Origin: Catellatospora vulcania
GTDB lineage: Bacteria; Actinomycetota; Actinomycetes; Mycobacteriales; Micromonosporaceae
Length of the DNA stretch: 64,000 nucleotides
Assembly (NCBI RefSeq): GCF_009720385.1
Contig: NZ_ML769308.1
Coordinates: forward strand, 90,246 to 154,245
Direction: 5' to 3'
The notes below the pieces were generated by a model that was given only the letters and a program-made list of their open reading frames with translations, did no database searches and was not told where the DNA came from. Position 1 is the stretch's first letter. Each line of letters opens with the position of its first letter. A program made the position numbers and the translations under genes. Positions 1 to 7,924 of this stretch are shown here, piece by piece.

Positions 1-1080
1 GGCAACGGGACCCCGCTGCGCTACATGTACAACCCGACCCTGGACGGCTCGTCGCACGGCTGCTGGTCGACCTCGACCAACAGCGTCGACGTGCACTACA
101 GCTCGGGCCCGGGCAACCACTTCTTCTTCAACCTGGCCGAGGGCACCGGCGCCACGTCGTACGGCACCAGCCCGGTCTGCGGCTCGGCTCCGGCCGTCAC
201 CGGCATCGGCCGCGCCAAGGCTGAGAAGATCTGGTACCGCGCGCTGGACGTGTACTTCACCTCCAGCACCCGCTACGTGCTGACCAGCAACCCGGCCAAC
301 ACGGCCCGCGCGTACACCCTGCGTGCCGCCACGGACCTCTACGGCACCTGCTCGGTCGAGTACAAGACCGTCCAGGCCGCCTGGACCGCGGTCAACGTGG
401 CCGGCAGCGACACCGCCTGCCCCACCGGCAACGACTTCTCCCTCGCCGCGTCGCCGGCGTCGGGCTCGGTCAACCCCGGCAGCTCGGTCACCAGCACCAT
501 CGGCGCGACCCTGACCAACGGCAGCGCGCAGACCGTGAGCCTGTCGGCCAGCGGCCTGCCGAGCGGCGCGACCGCGTCGTTCAGCCCGACGTCGATCTCG
601 TCGAACGGTGGCAGCTCCACGCTGACCATCGCCACCAGCGCGTCGACCCCCTCGGGCACGTACGCGGTGACCGTCACGGGCACGGGCGCCAGCTCGACCC
701 GGACCACCACCTACAGCCTGACCGTGAACGGCGCGCCGGGCTGCTCGGGCACCAACCCGACCGACGTCACGATCCCGGACCTCACGACGGTGACCAGCAC
801 GATCACCATCGCGGGCTGTGCCCGTAACGCGTCGTCCACCAGCGCGGTCGCGGTCAACATCATCCACACCTACAAGGGTGACCTGGTCGTGGACCTCGTC
901 GCGCCGGACGGATCGGTGTACAACCTGCACAACCGGTCCGGCGGCAGCGCCGACAACATCAACCAGACCTACACCGTCAACCTCTCCACCGAGGCTGCGA
1001 ACGGCACCTGGACCCTGCGGGTCCGCGATGCCGCGAGCGCCGACACCGGGCGTATCGACACATGGTCGCTGACCCTCTGA
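1..1080 (+). CDS. M4 (thermolysin-like) metallopeptidase, C-terminal part, with P-domain
   Basis: Reading frame 1 is open from the first base, so the gene starts upstream of the window; 359 residues are visible. The first ~130 residues are the C-terminal helical domain of an M4 peptidase: the run DVHYSSG (visible residues 30-36) contains the histidine matching thermolysin His231. The HExxH zinc motif must lie outside the window. Residues ~150-240 form a serine/threonine-rich Ig-like domain, and residues ~255-359 a proprotein-convertase P/homoB domain ending in DTWSLTL. The enzyme should be a secreted zinc endopeptidase that digests extracellular protein. A strong terminator follows 22 bases after the stop. 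The family call is firm; the substrate is unknown. Confidence 0.9.
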   Translation, partial: GNGTPLRYMYNPTLDGSSHGCWSTSTNSVDVHYSSGPGNHFFFNLAEGTGATSYGTSPVCGSAPAVTGIGRAKAEKIWYRALDVYFTSSTRYVLTSNPANTARAYTLRAATDLYGTCSVEYKTVQAAWTAVNVAGSDTACPTGNDFSLAASPASGSVNPGSSVTSTIGATLTNGSAQTVSLSASGLPSGATASFSPTSISSNGGSSTLTIATSASTPSGTYAVTVTGTGASSTRTTTYSLTVNGAPGCSGTNPTDVTIPDLTTVTSTITIAGCARNASSTSAVAVNIIHTYKGDLVVDLVAPDGSVYNLHNRSGGSADNINQTYTVNLSTEAANGTWTLRVRDAASADTGRIDTWSLTL

Positions 1081-1102
1081 CCTGATCCTCCCCAGAAATG
1101 AC

Positions 1103-1136
1103 GGAGGCGCCACCCGCACCCCTGGGTGGCGCCTCC
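1103..1136. terminator. Bidirectional hairpin terminator
   Basis: A perfect 13-bp GC-rich stem (1103-1115 with 1124-1136) encloses an 8-base loop. It sits between two convergent genes ending at 1080 and 1153, so it probably stops transcription from both sides. There is no clear U-tract, as is common for actinomycete terminators. Confidence 0.8.
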
Positions 1137-1152
1137 GCCTACGTTCCGGCGG

Positions 1153-2733
1153 TCACGGGGCGGCATCGGCGCGGACCCGGGTGGCCGACAGCGCCCGGAC
1201 CGGCGGCGGCGTCGGCTCGGCGGGCGAGGCGGCCCGCTCGGCGGCGCGGGCGATGTTGCGGGCCATGCCGCCGAAGATGAAGTGGTGGAACGGCGAGATG
1301 CACTGCCAGTACAGGTGGCCGAGCAGCCCTCGCGGGATGAAGACGGCCCGCTGGTCGTAGCGGCAGACGTGCGCCGGGCTCAGCAGGTCGGGATCCACCC
1401 GCAGCTCCAGCCAGGCGCGGCCGGGCAGCAGCATCTCCGCCCGCAGCCGCAGCAGCCGGCCGTGCTCGATCTCCTCGACCCGCCAGAAGTCCAGCGCCTC
1501 CCCGACGTAGATCTCCACCGGGTCCCGCCGGCCGCGGCGCAGCCCGACGCCGCCGATCACCCGGTCGAGCCAGCCACGCAGCACCCAGGCCAGGGGTGAG
1601 GAGTACCAGCCGGTCTCGCCGCCGATGCGGATGATGACGTTCCACAGCGCGTCCGGCGGCGCGTGCACCCGGCGGGTCTTGTGGTCGATGTACACGCTGC
1701 CGCCCGACCAGTCCGGGTCGGTGGGCAGCGGCTCGGCGGGCGCGCCCGTCCAGGTGGCGGTCGACCAGCGGGTCTCCACCTCGGCGTCGCGGATCTTCAC
1801 CAGCGCCAGCTCGACGGCCTCGTCGAAGTCCTTGAGCCCTTCCGGCGGGTCGGGCACATAGCGCGCGATGTCGTGCTCGCGGCAGACCGCCTCGTGGATG
1901 AGGCTGGCGACCAGCGGTTTGGCGATCGCGCCGGGCACCGGCGTGACCAGGTTGACCCACTGCGAACTGAGCCAGGGGGTGAGCACGCCGACCGGCACGA
2001 TCACGCGCGGGCGCAGCCCGGCGATGCGGGCATACCGGTCCATCATCTGGCGGTAGGTGAGCACGTCGGGGCCGCCGATGTCGAAGGAGCGGCTGACCTC
2101 GCCCGGCACGCCCGCCCAGGCGACCAGGTAGTGCAGCACGTCGCGGACGGCGATGGGCTGGATGCGGGTGCCGACCCAGCGCGGCGTCACCATGATCGGC
2201 AGGCGCTCGGTGAGGTAGCGCAGCATCTCGAACGACGCCGAGCCGGAGCCGATGATGACCGCGGCCCGCAGCGTCACGGTGGGCACGCCGGACGCGGCCA
2301 GCAGGGTCGCCACCTCGTCCCGGGAGCGCAGGTGGGCCGAGGCCGGCTCGCCGCCGGGCGTGGTGTGCGGCTCGGGGCCGCCGAGATAGACGATGCGCTT
2401 GACCCCGGCCTCGCGCGCAGCTTCGGCGAAGGTGTGCGCGGCACGGCGGTCGACGTCCTCGAATCCCGGTGACCCGAGCGAGTGGACCAGGTAGTAGGCC
2501 ACGTGGATGCCGCGCAGTGCGTCGCGGGTGGCGTCGAGGTCCAGCACGTCCGCCTCGACGATCTCCGCGCCGCGGGCCCACGGCACGTCCCGCAGCCGCC
2601 CTGCCGACCTGGTCAGGCAGCGGACGTGGTGCCCGGCCTCGATCAGCCGCGGCGCGAGCCGCCCGCCGATGTACCCGGTGGCCCCGGTCACCAGCACCCG
2701 GACCTGCTGCCGACCTGCGGATCGCCGTGACAT
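1153..2733 (-). CDS. NmrA-like NAD(P)-binding reductase with C-terminal DUF2867
   Basis: The 526-residue protein starts with a Rossmann fold typical of atypical SDR/NmrA proteins: VTGATGYIGG near residue 15 is the glycine-rich nucleotide-binding loop. The C-terminal third (about residues 350-510) matches the DUF2867 region that often follows such a fold in actinobacteria. Proteins with this architecture are annotated as SDR family oxidoreductases of unknown substrate. It should be cytosolic. The ATG at 2733 gives the full Rossmann start with a short basic lead. It is monocistronic as far as can be seen, and ends against a shared terminator at 1103-1136. Confidence 0.8.
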   Translation of the reverse strand: MSRRSAGRQQVRVLVTGATGYIGGRLAPRLIEAGHHVRCLTRSAGRLRDVPWARGAEIVEADVLDLDATRDALRGIHVAYYLVHSLGSPGFEDVDRRAAHTFAEAAREAGVKRIVYLGGPEPHTTPGGEPASAHLRSRDEVATLLAASGVPTVTLRAAVIIGSGSASFEMLRYLTERLPIMVTPRWVGTRIQPIAVRDVLHYLVAWAGVPGEVSRSFDIGGPDVLTYRQMMDRYARIAGLRPRVIVPVGVLTPWLSSQWVNLVTPVPGAIAKPLVASLIHEAVCREHDIARYVPDPPEGLKDFDEAVELALVKIRDAEVETRWSTATWTGAPAEPLPTDPDWSGGSVYIDHKTRRVHAPPDALWNVIIRIGGETGWYSSPLAWVLRGWLDRVIGGVGLRRGRRDPVEIYVGEALDFWRVEEIEHGRLLRLRAEMLLPGRAWLELRVDPDLLSPAHVCRYDQRAVFIPRGLLGHLYWQCISPFHHFIFGGMARNIARAAERAASPAEPTPPPVRALSATRVRADAAP

Positions 2734-2851
2734 GCCCTGAATTCTACGAATCCGGCCTGCTCCGTGGGCCTTTGCGACGGATGCCGCGTCGATTGCGGTC
2801 CTGCTAGCCGGACAAACCGGGCGCTCGTGGGGGATAACTTCCGTGCGCGGC

Positions 2852-2891
2852 CCACAACCCAGAAGTTGTAGCTACAACTTCTGGGTTGTGG
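2852..2891. repeat. Perfect 40-bp palindrome
   Basis: Bases 2852-2871 are the exact reverse complement of 2872-2891, with no loop. After one mismatch the pairing continues for five more bases on each side (2846-2850 with 2893-2897). It lies in the 362-bp gene-free stretch 2734-3095, downstream of the gene ending at 3096 and upstream of the gene starting at 2733. It could act as a terminator in either direction or be a mobile palindromic repeat. No coding potential was seen in this stretch. Confidence 0.8.
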
Positions 2892-3006
2892 CCCGCGTGA
2901 GGATGTCGCCCTCCGTGGGCAGGCGGCCCGACCCCGGACAGCCCGCGAGCCACGCATTCCTGGCCACGCGTCCGGGCGCGGGCCAGCCGGCAGCTCACCC
3001 CGCCTT

Positions 3007-3097
3007 CCGCAGGCGGTGGGCCCGGTCCTGGTCGGCCGACCGCGAGGTCGCCATCCGCAGGCGGTGGGCTAGGTCCTGGTCGGCTGACCGCGAGTTC
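3007..3097. repeat. Two-copy 48-bp tandem repeat
   Basis: Two copies of a ~41-bp sequence begin at 3007 and 3055 (period 48) and differ at only a few positions. Read on the minus strand they would encode a repeated SRSADQD-type peptide, but this lies just beyond the stop codon of the 3096-3767 gene. They are therefore probably 3' untranslated repeats or remnants of a longer C-terminus. Confidence 0.65.
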
Positions 3098-3767
3098 ATG
3101 CCGCCTGGGGTGCGGCCGTAGTGGCGTCCACGTGCTGTGCCGCGCGGGCGAGGGTGGCCACGACCGCCAACTGCAGCGCCAGCTCGCCGGCATTGCCGAT
3201 CCAGAAGTGGGCGGCGCCGGCTGCCGCGGCGGCGAACATGGCGACCGCGCCCAGGCACAGCCAGGGCCACCGCGCGGCGCGCCAGGTCAGCGCGCCGATG
3301 GCGATGACCAGCAGGATCGTGAGGATGGCGGGGATCGGCGGACCGGCGGCAGCCGCGTTGACGTAGCGCAGGGTGTCGGCGTACTCGCGCTGTTCCAGGC
3401 GCAGCGCGAGGATGTCGCCCGCGACACCGAGCGCGACCAGCGCCGCGACGAGCGCGATACCGGCCAGGCGCACGGCGCGCCGGGTCATCAGGGTCACGCC
3501 GAGCCGGGCGGCCAGCGCCGCACCGGCGATGACGAGCAGCGGTGTCAGCAGCGCGTGGATCCAGTACCGCGGGGCGTTCACGGCCTCCAGTTGCGGGCCG
3601 AAACCGAGCAGCCGTCCGATCGCGACCGCGCCGTTGTCGTAGGCGAGGCCCACGCAGATCACCGCGATCAGGACGGCGGCGGGCCCTGCGGCACCTCTCG
3701 TACGGGCCGCGACGACGGCCAGGATCAGCAGGCACACCGCGATCGCCGACAACAGCACTGAGATCAT
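3096..3767 (-). CDS. Multi-pass membrane protein, unknown function
   Basis: This 223-residue protein is almost entirely hydrophobic, with about six membrane segments separated by short arginine-containing turns, and ends in an alanine-rich tail. I do not recognise the family. The start chosen is the ATG at 3767 (MISVLLSAIA), because the reading frame upstream is arginine-rich and lacks membrane character. Its promoter region, shared with the divergent gene at 3979, holds four half-sites of the GAAAC/GTTTC operator pattern found before the catabolic operons at 32, 43, 46 and 62 kb. Co-regulation with those genes is therefore likely. Confidence 0.65.
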   Translation of the reverse strand: MISVLLSAIAVCLLILAVVAARTRGAAGPAAVLIAVICVGLAYDNGAVAIGRLLGFGPQLEAVNAPRYWIHALLTPLLVIAGAALAARLGVTLMTRRAVRLAGIALVAALVALGVAGDILALRLEQREYADTLRYVNAAAAGPPIPAILTILLVIAIGALTWRAARWPWLCLGAVAMFAAAAAGAAHFWIGNAGELALQLAVVATLARAAQHVDATTAAPQAA

Positions 3768-3782
3768 CTGGGCCGCCCTGGT

Positions 3783-3819
3783 GTTTCGTAGATGGGAACA
3801 CCGTTTCGTCAGTGGGAAA
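3783..3819. promoter_or_regulatory. Extended GTTTC/GAAAC operator array, upstream of 3767
   Basis: The half-sites read GTTTC (3783-3787), N7, GGAAC (3795-3799), N3, GTTTC (3803-3807), N7, GGAAA (3815-3819). The repeating 7- and 3-base spacing (period 20, two helical turns) is the same as at 32437, 43426, 46224 and 62431. It lies 16-52 bases upstream of the minus-strand start at 3767. The likely binder is the IclR protein encoded at 43558 (inference). Confidence 0.6.
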
Positions 3820-3933
3820 GCTAAACCTCGCTGCCCTGCTGGCGCAAGGGTTTCCCGGGGCCATCGGTAAACATCTCCGGTCGGACGGTTGACAAGCCGG
3901 GTCGGCGCTGACTTCATTGACGTATCGCTGGCG

Positions 3934-3958
3934 AGAACGTTGTTTCGTCTAGCGAAAC
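3934..3958. promoter_or_regulatory. Tripartite operator upstream of the 3979 surface cassette
   Basis: AGAAC-N3-GTTTC-N7-GAAAC at 3934-3958, with GTTTC (3942-3946) and GAAAC (3954-3958) perfect. A -35-like TTGACG at 3917-3922 would put the -10 region inside this operator, which fits repression. The site ends 20 bases before the ATG at 3979. Confidence 0.6.
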
Positions 3959-3978
3959 AGAGAGAGAAGGGAGGTTCC

Positions 3979-5634
3979 ATGCGAAGTAAGTGGGCGGTCG
4001 TCACCAGCAGCATCGCTGTCGTCGCCGCGCTGGGTCTGATCGAGGCCCCGGCACAGGCGTACGGACCGACAGCGAATTCGCTGGGCTGCCGGCTCTACTT
4101 CGGCGACACGGGCACCGGCTCGTCACCGACCACCTGGAGCGACACGTTCGGGCTGACCCTGTCACCGGCCACGCCGGCACCGGGCCAGACCGTCACCGTG
4201 ACGCTCACGGCCGCCGCCGGACCGCTCAACGGGCCCGCCCCGTTGGTCGCCGGTGACGTCCCGGTGGTCGCCACGGTGGCGCTCGGCGGCTCGCAGTCGG
4301 GCACGGTCACGCTGAACCTGGCGCCGTACCCGACGTCGGCCAAGGATCCGTACACGCCGCTCGGCGCGATCACGGCGACGGGCACCTTCGTCGCCGGGCC
4401 GGCCGGCGCGGCCAGCGCCACGGTGACGCGGGTGAAATTCGCCAACACCACCGCGGCGACGTACTGCTCCAACGCCGGGGACCGCGACCACAAGGCCGCA
4501 CCCCAGGCCAGCACCATCGTCGAAGCGTTCAGCGTGTTCGACGGCTCGGCCACCGTGACCGCGGTGTCCGGGCAGACCGTCACCACGCACGCCCGCGCCG
4601 GCAACACCGTCACCTTCGCGGTGGCGGGCCTGGCGCCCGGCGCGACGCTCACCGCCTCCATCAAGGACGGCGCGGGCGCGGGCACGGGCGAAGGCGCCGG
4701 CACGGGCAGCACCGACGGATCGGGAGCCGGGACGGGCACCATCGCCGTGCCGGCCGGCGCCACCACCGGGGTCCGCAGCATCGCGGTCTCCGACGGCGTC
4801 AACACCGTCCTCGCGCCGATCACCATCCTGGGCACCCCGAGCGTCTCCATCAATCCCGGTGGCGGCGGCGCGGGCACCTCGGTCGCGGTGACCGGAACGA
4901 ACTGGAACCCGGGCAGCACGGTGGCCATCCGCGGCTACCAGGCGCTGGCCGGACCCCCGCCGCCGAACCCGACCGGGGACGCACCCGTGACCATCACGGC
5001 CTCGGCCGCCGGCGGCATCAGCACGACCTACACCGTCAACGACCCCGCGACCGCGTACCTCGGCGCGTCGTCGGGCGTGGGCCCCGGCACTCTCTTCGCC
5101 ATCGCGAACTGGGCGGCCTCGGCCGACGCCTGCGTCGCGAAGACCGGCGCGGCGACCACCGGGACCTGCTCGCTGACGTACAACCTGTCGCAGACCGTCA
5201 CCGCGGGCAACCTCGCGATGGCCCGCGCGGCGGGCAGCGGCAACATCACGCTGTCGGGCGTCACGCTCGACGGCACGGTCCACACCAGCACCGGATCGCT
5301 GCCGGTCATCACGGTGACGGACTACCGCGGCAGCACCTTCGGCTGGAGCCTGGTCGGCACGCTCACCGACTTCACCGGCACCCCCGGCGGCACCATCCCG
5401 AAGGCGAACCTGTCCTGGACCCCCGCCTGCGCCGGCACCGCCGGCGCGACCAACGCCGCCACGGCGGCAGCGGGCTCGGCGGGCCCGGTGAACGGCGCCA
5501 CGCTGTGCTCGGCTCCGGCCGACGCGGCGGGCACCGGCGGCAGCTTCGACGCCTCCGCGGCGCTCGCCCTGACCGTGCCCGCGCACCAGCAGGCCGGTTC
5601 GTACACCGCGACGCTCACGATCACGCTGAGCTGA
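3979..5634 (+). CDS. Secreted WxL-like surface protein
   Basis: The protein has 551 residues. A clear Sec signal peptide (MRSKWAVV to about APAQA, residues 1-26) is followed by several alanine/threonine-rich beta-sandwich stretches. The C-terminal ~180 residues contain FGWSLVGTL and finish with SYTATLTITLS, which resembles a WxL cell-wall-binding domain. WxL proteins in firmicutes work with DUF916 proteins, and the next gene encodes one. The ATG at 3979 was chosen because a strong GGGAGG ribosome site lies five bases upstream and a signal peptide follows directly. It appears to be the first gene of a cassette running to 13446, controlled by the operator at 3934-3958. The ligand is unknown. 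Confidence 0.7.
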   Translation: MRSKWAVVTSSIAVVAALGLIEAPAQAYGPTANSLGCRLYFGDTGTGSSPTTWSDTFGLTLSPATPAPGQTVTVTLTAAAGPLNGPAPLVAGDVPVVATVALGGSQSGTVTLNLAPYPTSAKDPYTPLGAITATGTFVAGPAGAASATVTRVKFANTTAATYCSNAGDRDHKAAPQASTIVEAFSVFDGSATVTAVSGQTVTTHARAGNTVTFAVAGLAPGATLTASIKDGAGAGTGEGAGTGSTDGSGAGTGTIAVPAGATTGVRSIAVSDGVNTVLAPITILGTPSVSINPGGGGAGTSVAVTGTNWNPGSTVAIRGYQALAGPPPPNPTGDAPVTITASAAGGISTTYTVNDPATAYLGASSGVGPGTLFAIANWAASADACVAKTGAATTGTCSLTYNLSQTVTAGNLAMARAAGSGNITLSGVTLDGTVHTSTGSLPVITVTDYRGSTFGWSLVGTLTDFTGTPGGTIPKANLSWTPACAGTAGATNAATAAAGSAGPVNGATLCSAPADAAGTGGSFDASAALALTVPAHQQAGSYTATLTITLS

Positions 5635-5705
5635 GCGGGAACCGGTGGGGGCGGGCGCTATCCGTCCCCACCGGCCCCTGTATCCCACCACCCGGGGAGA
5701 GGCTG

Positions 5706-6650
5706 ATGGCCAACTGGTCGCGTACGGCCGCGGTGGCGCTCGCCGCCGCACTGCTCGCCGTCACGGCGCCGGTCGGCGCCCACGCCGCGGGCAACGGGCG
5801 CTGGGCGGTCACCCCCACCCCGCCCGACAAGCCCGGCCCCGCCCCGCGGCAGTACTTCTTCCTGGAGTCGCCGCCCGGCCGCACCGTCATCGACTCGGTG
5901 CGTGTGGCGAACCTGACCGACCGCCCGATGACCCTGCGCCTGTACGGCGCGGACGCCTTCAACACCAGCGCCGACGGCGGGTTCGGGCTGCGCCCGCAGA
6001 GCGATCGGCAGCAGGGCATCGGCGCGTGGACGCAGCTCGGCCTGGCCGAGGTCGTCGTGCCCGCCAAGCGGCAGACCGACATCCCGTTCACCGTCACCGT
6101 CCCGGCCAACGCCCCGCCCGGCGACCACGTCGGCGGCGTGGTCGCCGCCGAGTCCACGCCGAGCGGCCAGCTCGCCGAGGGCGGCATGACGGTAGGCGTC
6201 ACCCACGCCGTGGCGGCCCGGGTATACCTGCGCGTCAGCGGCCCGACCGTGCCCGGCCTGGCCGTCGAGGACCTGTCCGCCGACTCCGGTGGGCTGACCT
6301 ACACGCTGGCCAACACGGGCAACATCCACCTGGTGCCCGCGATCACGGTGACCTCGTCCGGCCTGTTCGGACACACCGTCTCGGCCGCCGGACCCGGTTC
6401 GCAGCTCGACCTGGTGCCCGGCGCGCGCACCCGCCTGCGGGCGGCGCTGCGCGGCACCTGGCCGGTCGACGTCGTCACCACCACGGTCACCGTGACCGCC
6501 GAGGGCGGCGTGGGCGCCACCGGCTCCACGACGACCGTCACCGGCGTACTGCCCGCCCTCGCCGTGCTCGCCCTGCTGGCCGCCGTGGCGTTCCTGCTGG
6601 TCCGGCGTCGCCGCCGCGCCCACCGTCTGCGCCCGCGAGGCCTGACATGA
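5706..6650 (+). CDS. DUF916-like membrane-anchored surface protein
   Basis: 314 residues. A signal peptide (residues 1-29, ending VGAHA) leads into two immunoglobulin-like beta domains, then a single transmembrane helix (about 280-302) and an arginine-rich cytoplasmic tail. The pattern of residues such as DSVRVANLTDRPMTLRLYG fits the DUF916/peptidoglycan-binding family that partners WxL proteins. GGGGAGAGG just upstream of ATG 5706 is a good ribosome site. The gene follows the WxL-like gene by 71 bases. The stop at 6650 overlaps an ATG at 6647, the likely ancestral junction to the next gene before a palindromic repeat entered (6699-6744). Confidence 0.7.
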   Translation: MANWSRTAAVALAAALLAVTAPVGAHAAGNGRWAVTPTPPDKPGPAPRQYFFLESPPGRTVIDSVRVANLTDRPMTLRLYGADAFNTSADGGFGLRPQSDRQQGIGAWTQLGLAEVVVPAKRQTDIPFTVTVPANAPPGDHVGGVVAAESTPSGQLAEGGMTVGVTHAVAARVYLRVSGPTVPGLAVEDLSADSGGLTYTLANTGNIHLVPAITVTSSGLFGHTVSAAGPGSQLDLVPGARTRLRAALRGTWPVDVVTTTVTVTAEGGVGATGSTTTVTGVLPALAVLALLAAVAFLLVRRRRRAHRLRPRGLT

Positions 6651-6698
6651 GCCGCCCGGTCACGCCGCACGTGATCGACGGAAGCAGCTCCGATGTGA

Positions 6699-6744
6699 AT
6701 CTTGTGCAGTTCGTGTCGCTCCAACGACACCAACTGCACAAGAT
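6699..6744. repeat. 46-bp palindromic repeat between surface genes
   Basis: 20-bp arms (6699-6718 and 6725-6744), one mismatch, 6-base loop. The frame of the next gene stays open through it back to an ATG at 6647 that overlaps the upstream stop (ATGA). The repeat therefore either separates the genes or sits in frame in a long N-terminal extension. Confidence 0.75.
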
Positions 6745-6820
6745 CCGGGCGACCTCCACCGCGACGACGACGCGGCCCCGGGACATCGGTCCGTCGGCCG
6801 CGACCGGATGGGGGACCGCC

Positions 6821-7921
6821 GTGCCGGTGCCGGTGCCGGTGACTGCGGGGGTGCGCCGTCGCCTGACCGCCGGCGTGCTGGCGACGCTCGCGATGCTGGC
6901 CCTGCTCACGATGCCGGTTCCCGCGCATGCCGACGGGTGGAGCGTGACGCTGTCCGCCCCAAAGGCCCGGCCCGGCGACACCGTACGCGTCACCGGCGCG
7001 AACTGGCCCGCCGGACGCCTGGTGCAGCTGATCACCTGTGGTGAGCTGGCGCTGGGCGGCTCGTCCTCGTGCGACATGCGGGGTGCGCTGGCGACCGCGG
7101 TGAAACCGGACGGCACGTTTTCCGTCGTGCTGACCGTCGGCGAGCCGCCCCGGCCCTGCCCGTGCGTGGTGCACGCGGCCGCGGTGGGCGCCGGCGAGAG
7201 CGGTCATGTGGACACGCCCCTGGAGGTGTCCGGGCACCCGACCGGTCCCGTGCCGGTTCCGGAGCGCACCCAGGCCAAGCTCGAGGTGGTCGAGGCCCGG
7301 CTCAGCGGCGGCGGGTCGGTCTCGGCCTGGTTCGGCGGCCCGCAGCACCGCACCCTGGTCTACACCGTGCGCAACGCGGGTCCGTCGGTGCTGACCGGTG
7401 CGCCGCTGACGGTGCGCGTCGGCAACGGGGCCGACGCCGTGCCCACCCCGCCCACCGGCGAGCTGCGCCCCGGCGAGACCCGCACCTACGAGGTCGCGGT
7501 CACCATCCCGTTCGCGGCTTTCGGGGCGTATCCGGTCACCGCCGAGCTGGGTGGCCTCGGGCAGGCCAAGGCGGTGCACCAGGCGTACCCGTGGGGGCTG
7601 GTGCTGCTCAACGTCGTCGGGTTGGCGCTGATCGGGTTCGGGGTGGTGCGGCTGGTGCGCCGCCGCCGGGCCCGTGCCGCCGGTCCGGCGCTCGCCGTGG
7701 ACGGGCCGATGCTGCTGCCCGCCGTGGTGCGGGTGCCCGACCTGGGGGCGTACCTCGTCTTCGACGACGCGCCCGGCGCGGGCCGCATGCGCCGCCTCGC
7801 GGGCGGGCAGCTGGCCCCCGACGAGGTGCGCCGCCTGCTGGAACGCGAGCCGCAGCAGCCGGCCGCGGTCGTCGACCTCCGGGCGCTCGACGCCTACCTT
7901 GCCACTCGCGAAAGAGGGTGA
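6821..7921 (+). CDS. Signal-peptide protein with C-terminal membrane anchor, surface cassette
   Basis: 366 residues from the GTG at 6821. The start rests on GGGGGA five bases upstream and on the signal peptide (ending near VPAHA) that follows at once; an in-frame ATG at 6647 would bury that signal 65 residues deep. After the signal come an Ig-like/macroglobulin-like domain (about 35-130, several cysteines) and a second beta domain of the CARDB type (about 150-250). A transmembrane helix lies near 255-275 and a ~90-residue cytoplasmic domain follows. I do not recognise the family. The stop is three bases before the substrate-binding-protein start, so the protein may scaffold the transporter at the surface. 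Confidence 0.65.
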   Translation: MPVPVPVTAGVRRRLTAGVLATLAMLALLTMPVPAHADGWSVTLSAPKARPGDTVRVTGANWPAGRLVQLITCGELALGGSSSCDMRGALATAVKPDGTFSVVLTVGEPPRPCPCVVHAAAVGAGESGHVDTPLEVSGHPTGPVPVPERTQAKLEVVEARLSGGGSVSAWFGGPQHRTLVYTVRNAGPSVLTGAPLTVRVGNGADAVPTPPTGELRPGETRTYEVAVTIPFAAFGAYPVTAELGGLGQAKAVHQAYPWGLVLLNVVGLALIGFGVVRLVRRRRARAAGPALAVDGPMLLPAVVRVPDLGAYLVFDDAPGAGRMRRLAGGQLAPDEVRRLLEREPQQPAAVVDLRALDAYLATRERG

Positions 7922-7924
7922 CCC

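Noticed and set aside
6647..6820. N-terminal extension of the 6821 gene back to the ATG at 6647
   Set aside because: It would place the signal peptide about 65 residues inside the protein and make the palindrome coding; GGGGGA before GTG 6821 is a better start. It may show where the gene once began.
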